NCBI GenBank assembly: GCA_016209155.1
Contig: JACQWU010000021.1
Location: 1-7,679 of the forward strand
Origin: Candidatus Desantisiibacteriota bacterium
GTDB lineage: Bacteria; JACRDZ01
Direction: 5' to 3'
DNA: 7,679 nt
Positions 5,033-7,679 of the stretch are shown one piece after another. The translations under genes were made by a program, and so were the position numbers. How positions within the stretch are numbered: the first letter of the stretch is position 1; every line of letters starts with the position of its first letter. A model generated the notes under the pieces. It had not been told where the DNA came from and searched no databases. It saw only the letters and a list, made by a program, of their open reading frames with translations.

Positions 5033-7679
5033 TAAAAAAAAGTTTTAATTTAAAAGTATTTTTATTGTTATGTATTTTATTTATATCGGTAAGTATAAGT
5101 GCGGGTGATGCTAATGAGGAAGAGCAGTATCATATTGCTTTTTCTGCATTTAATGATCAGTTGTATGATTTAGCGTTAAATCAGTTTGATAAATTTATTA
5201 AAAATTTTCCCGGGAGCAGTAAGTTAGATAAGGCTCAATATATTGTAGCTGAGGTTTATTTTAAGCTGGGGAGATTGGATGATGCAATTGTAAATTTTGA
5301 AAGATTAATTTCAAAATATCCGCAAAGTGATCTTATTGAAGATGCTCTGAACCGGATTGGTGAAATATTTTTTCAGAAGAAGCAGTATGAGGATGTCATT
5401 AATCAATATACCCGTCTCCTTACGTATAATCCCCAAAGTAAGTTTGCCGATGAAGCTCAATACTGGATTGGAGAGGCTTATTTTAATTTGAAAAATTTTA
5501 ACAGGGCTATTATTTATTATCAGAATATTATTACTAATTATGGCAAAAGTAAAAAAGTGCCTTATGCTTATTATTCAATAGGTTGGTGTTATTTTCTTGA
5601 TAATAAATTTGAAAATGCCGTGAAAATGTTCCAGGAGGTTATTAAGCAGTACAATGATATGACGATTGCTGAATCATCCAGGTATTATCTGTCTGAATCT
5701 TATCTCCATCTCGGGCAGGCAAATCAGGCAATAGTTGAATTCGAGCAATTTATTAAAAATTATCCGGATAGTAAATATATTGATAATGCTTATTATTATC
5801 AAAGCGAGGCTTATTTGAGAATTAAGGAATACAAAAAAGCACGTGATGGATATTATGTGATAAAAAATAAATTCACTAAAAGTCAATGGTTTGATGATTC
5901 TGCTTATTATATCGGGATGACTTATCTTTATGAAAAAAATTTTGATTTTGCTCTTGTGGAATTTCAAAATTTTATAAAGGAATTTAAGGAAAGTGAATGG
6001 ATTCCGTTTGCTGTTCAGAAAATAGCTCAGGTGTATGAGCTTAATAATAAGTATGGAGATGCGGTGAAGCGTTATAGCGAAATTGTTAAAAATAATCCCG
6101 AATTGAAAAATAAGGATGATCTGTATTACGGTATAGCATTTTCATATTTTAAACTGGGATTGTTCGATTCTTCAATAATGGCGGCAAATAAAATAATTAA
6201 TGAGTATAAGGACAGTAAATTAGTATCTCCGGCAAATTATTTGATCGGGGAGAATTTATTCTTTGGTAAAAAATACAGTGAGGCTGTCGGGGCTTATCAA
6301 AAAGTATTAGATTTATCCGCTTCACCTGTTTCTTTAAAAACGGATTCGGAATATAAAATTGCTCTTTCTCATTTTTATAATAAGGATTTTAAAGAGGCTT
6401 GTGAAATTTTTTCAAATCTTACTAATATAAAAGATTTTAAGTTTCGCGATCGTACGCAATTTTTACTGGCGGAATCTCTATATCAGCTTAAAAAATATGA
6501 TTCTGCTTTTAAAATTTATCAAAAATTAATGGCGGATTTTAAGGATAGTGAGCTTACTAAGGAAGCTCAATATGGTGTGTCCTGGATATATTTGAAAAAA
6601 GGTGAGGATGTCGCAGCATTGCAGAATTTTATGACATTGGCTGAGAAAAATAAGGGTGCTGATATAGGGGCAAAAGCCCAGCTTCAGGCAGGTAAAATTC
6701 TGTCTGAAAAGAAAAGGTACACTGAGGCTATTAAAGTCTATGGTGATTTTTTAAAGGTTTATCCCAAATATCAGGAAGCTCCTGATGCTCAATTTCAGGT
6801 TGCGTGGGGGTATTATAATCTGGAAAAATTTGATGAAGCGCGTGCTGAATTTAAGGTATTGATGAGTCAATATCCTAAAAGCAGTCTGCTTGATAGTGCG
6901 CAGTATTGGCTTGCATGGTGTTATTTCAGGGAAAATGATTTTAATAATGCTATTTTGGAGTTTAATAAGATTATTGAGAATTATCCCGGCAGTAAATTGA
7001 AGGTTGATGCGCAGTATCGTATTGGTGATTCATATTATAATTTACAGGATTATGGAAAAGCTGTAATTGAATATAATAAGGTGGTAATAATCGATTCAAA
7101 AGGAGATATGGCTGATGATGCTTTGTATGCTGTGGTATGGGCATATTATCAAATGGGCAAAGTAGATGAGGCTATTGAAAATGCCAGAAAATTTATGGTG
7201 GATTATCATAATAGCAGTCTGGTTCCGGATATTCAATACAGGATAGCTGAAATTTATTATGCGCGAAAGGATTATGCAAAAGCTGCGGAGGAATTCGGGG
7301 TTTTTATTGATAAATATCCATATACGGATGTTACGGATAATGCTTATTACTGGAAGGCGTATTCTTATTTACAGGATAAAAAATACGATGAAGCTATAGA
7401 ATATTTTAATAAAATGTTAAATAAGTATCCTGATTCTGAAATGGCTGAGGATTCTAATTACGGGCTGGCTTCGACAATGTTTAAGAAGGAAAAATATAGA
7501 GAGGCTATTGAGGAGTATAATAAATTTTTAAAAAAATATCCCGGGACGAGAATGAAAGAAAATATTGAATATAATATGGGTATTTCATACCGCAATCTTA
7601 AGGATTGGAAAGGTGCAATTGAAATATTTAAAAAGTTTGAGACTTCTTATTCTAAAAGCACTTTGATTAATAATGCATA
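5029..7679 (+). CDS. Very long exported tetratricopeptide-repeat protein, 3' end outside the window
   Basis: At least 883 residues are visible and the frame is still open at the right edge. Residues 1-25 form a signal peptide (IKKSFNLK, a hydrophobic run, then SISA before GDANEEE). Cys15 lies inside the hydrophobic core without a lipobox, so a lipoprotein is unlikely. The rest is an unbroken array of TPR units of the YbgF/BamD-like type, about ...YPxSxxxxxAxYxxGxxYxxxxxYxxAIxxF... Anchor positions (FPGS at 60, YPQS at 97, and so on to YSKS at 874) recur every 37 residues, giving 23 units without an indel. There is no enzymatic domain in the visible part. Such solenoids are protein-docking scaffolds; export suggests the periplasm or inner face of the outer membrane, with unknown partners. 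ATG 5029 is chosen because an in-frame TAA lies at 5023-5025 and AAGGG (5018-5022) is 6 bases upstream. C-terminal domains may lie beyond the edge. Confidence 0.93.
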   Translation, partial: MIKKSFNLKVFLLLCILFISVSISAGDANEEEQYHIAFSAFNDQLYDLALNQFDKFIKNFPGSSKLDKAQYIVAEVYFKLGRLDDAIVNFERLISKYPQSDLIEDALNRIGEIFFQKKQYEDVINQYTRLLTYNPQSKFADEAQYWIGEAYFNLKNFNRAIIYYQNIITNYGKSKKVPYAYYSIGWCYFLDNKFENAVKMFQEVIKQYNDMTIAESSRYYLSESYLHLGQANQAIVEFEQFIKNYPDSKYIDNAYYYQSEAYLRIKEYKKARDGYYVIKNKFTKSQWFDDSAYYIGMTYLYEKNFDFALVEFQNFIKEFKESEWIPFAVQKIAQVYELNNKYGDAVKRYSEIVKNNPELKNKDDLYYGIAFSYFKLGLFDSSIMAANKIINEYKDSKLVSPANYLIGENLFFGKKYSEAVGAYQKVLDLSASPVSLKTDSEYKIALSHFYNKDFKEACEIFSNLTNIKDFKFRDRTQFLLAESLYQLKKYDSAFKIYQKLMADFKDSELTKEAQYGVSWIYLKKGEDVAALQNFMTLAEKNKGADIGAKAQLQAGKILSEKKRYTEAIKVYGDFLKVYPKYQEAPDAQFQVAWGYYNLEKFDEARAEFKVLMSQYPKSSLLDSAQYWLAWCYFRENDFNNAILEFNKIIENYPGSKLKVDAQYRIGDSYYNLQDYGKAVIEYNKVVIIDSKGDMADDALYAVVWAYYQMGKVDEAIENARKFMVDYHNSSLVPDIQYRIAEIYYARKDYAKAAEEFGVFIDKYPYTDVTDNAYYWKAYSYLQDKKYDEAIEYFNKMLNKYPDSEMAEDSNYGLASTMFKKEKYREAIEEYNKFLKKYPGTRMKENIEYNMGISYRNLKDWKGAIEIFKKFETSYSKSTLINNA
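5206..7679 (+). repeat. Diverged tandem repeat of 111 bases (37 codons), 23 units
   Basis: The TPR gene is built of 111-base units counted from the aromatic-Pro anchor codon at 5206 (residue 60) to the matching codon at 7648 (residue 874): 22 intervals of exactly 37 codons. The units are diverged at DNA level; only short pieces such as TATCCCGG are reused. The repeat is therefore old and held by protein structure rather than recently amplified. Units near residues 430, 467, 541 and 689 have lost the YP anchor but keep the register. Confidence 0.85.

Noticed and set aside
5029-5106. Lipoprotein signal for the TPR protein because of Cys15
   Set aside because: Cys15 sits in the middle of the hydrophobic core preceded by LLL, not a lipobox. 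A type I site at SISA|GD is more natural.
5674-5967. Minus-strand open frame of 97 codons with hydrophobic stretches
   Set aside because: It is antisense to TPR units that keep perfect 37-codon register. Its hydrophobicity comes from the complement of AT-rich Lys/Asn/Tyr codons.
1-7679. CRISPR array, tRNA/rRNA genes, insertion sequences or prophage parts
   Set aside because: No spaced direct repeats outside the TPR coding repeats, no cloverleaf or rRNA signatures, and no transposase or integrase frame seen.

Overview
The window is an AT-rich stretch of a bacterial chromosome. The organism is probably diderm (Gram-negative-type). The substrate-binding protein carries a cleavable signal peptide with no lipobox cysteine, so it should be soluble in a periplasm. 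There is also an exported L,D-transpeptidase and a very long exported TPR solenoid of the YbgF/BamD-like kind. GatB implies the indirect, transamidation route to Gln-tRNA and/or Asn-tRNA. I cannot name a phylum from this sequence; a poorly sampled, AT-rich, diderm anaerobe-like lineage fits, but that is inference.

Layout. Positions 1-4757 are all on the minus strand, and 5029 to the right edge is on the plus strand, with a divergent control region of about 270 bases between them. Reading the minus strand in its direction of transcription, there is first a two-gene unit: a PF04392-type (TrpX-like) substrate-binding protein (3789-4757), then, 13 bases on, a membrane c-di-GMP enzyme with a Cache-like sensor, HAMP, GGDEF and HD-GYP (1679-3775). 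A 74-base gap holding a promoter leads to a LysM/YkuD L,D-transpeptidase (837-1604) and, 16 bases later, a 78-residue two-helix membrane protein (584-820). Last is the 5' part of gatB (1-527), cut by the window edge. On the plus strand a single reading frame of at least 883 codons encodes the TPR solenoid and runs off the right edge.

How the genes may work together. The substrate-binding protein has no permease or ATPase next to it and sits directly upstream of a sensor with an extracytoplasmic domain. The simplest reading is a ligand-sensing pair in which the binding protein feeds the c-di-GMP enzyme, comparable in logic to NspS-MbaA. The unit has a near-consensus promoter with an extended -10, followed by a leader containing a hairpin and a possible 10-codon ORF. 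The TPR protein repeats at exactly 37 residues for 23 consecutive units with no insertion or deletion. The L,D-transpeptidase, its small membrane partner and the TPR protein are all predicted envelope proteins; gatB is an unrelated housekeeping gene.
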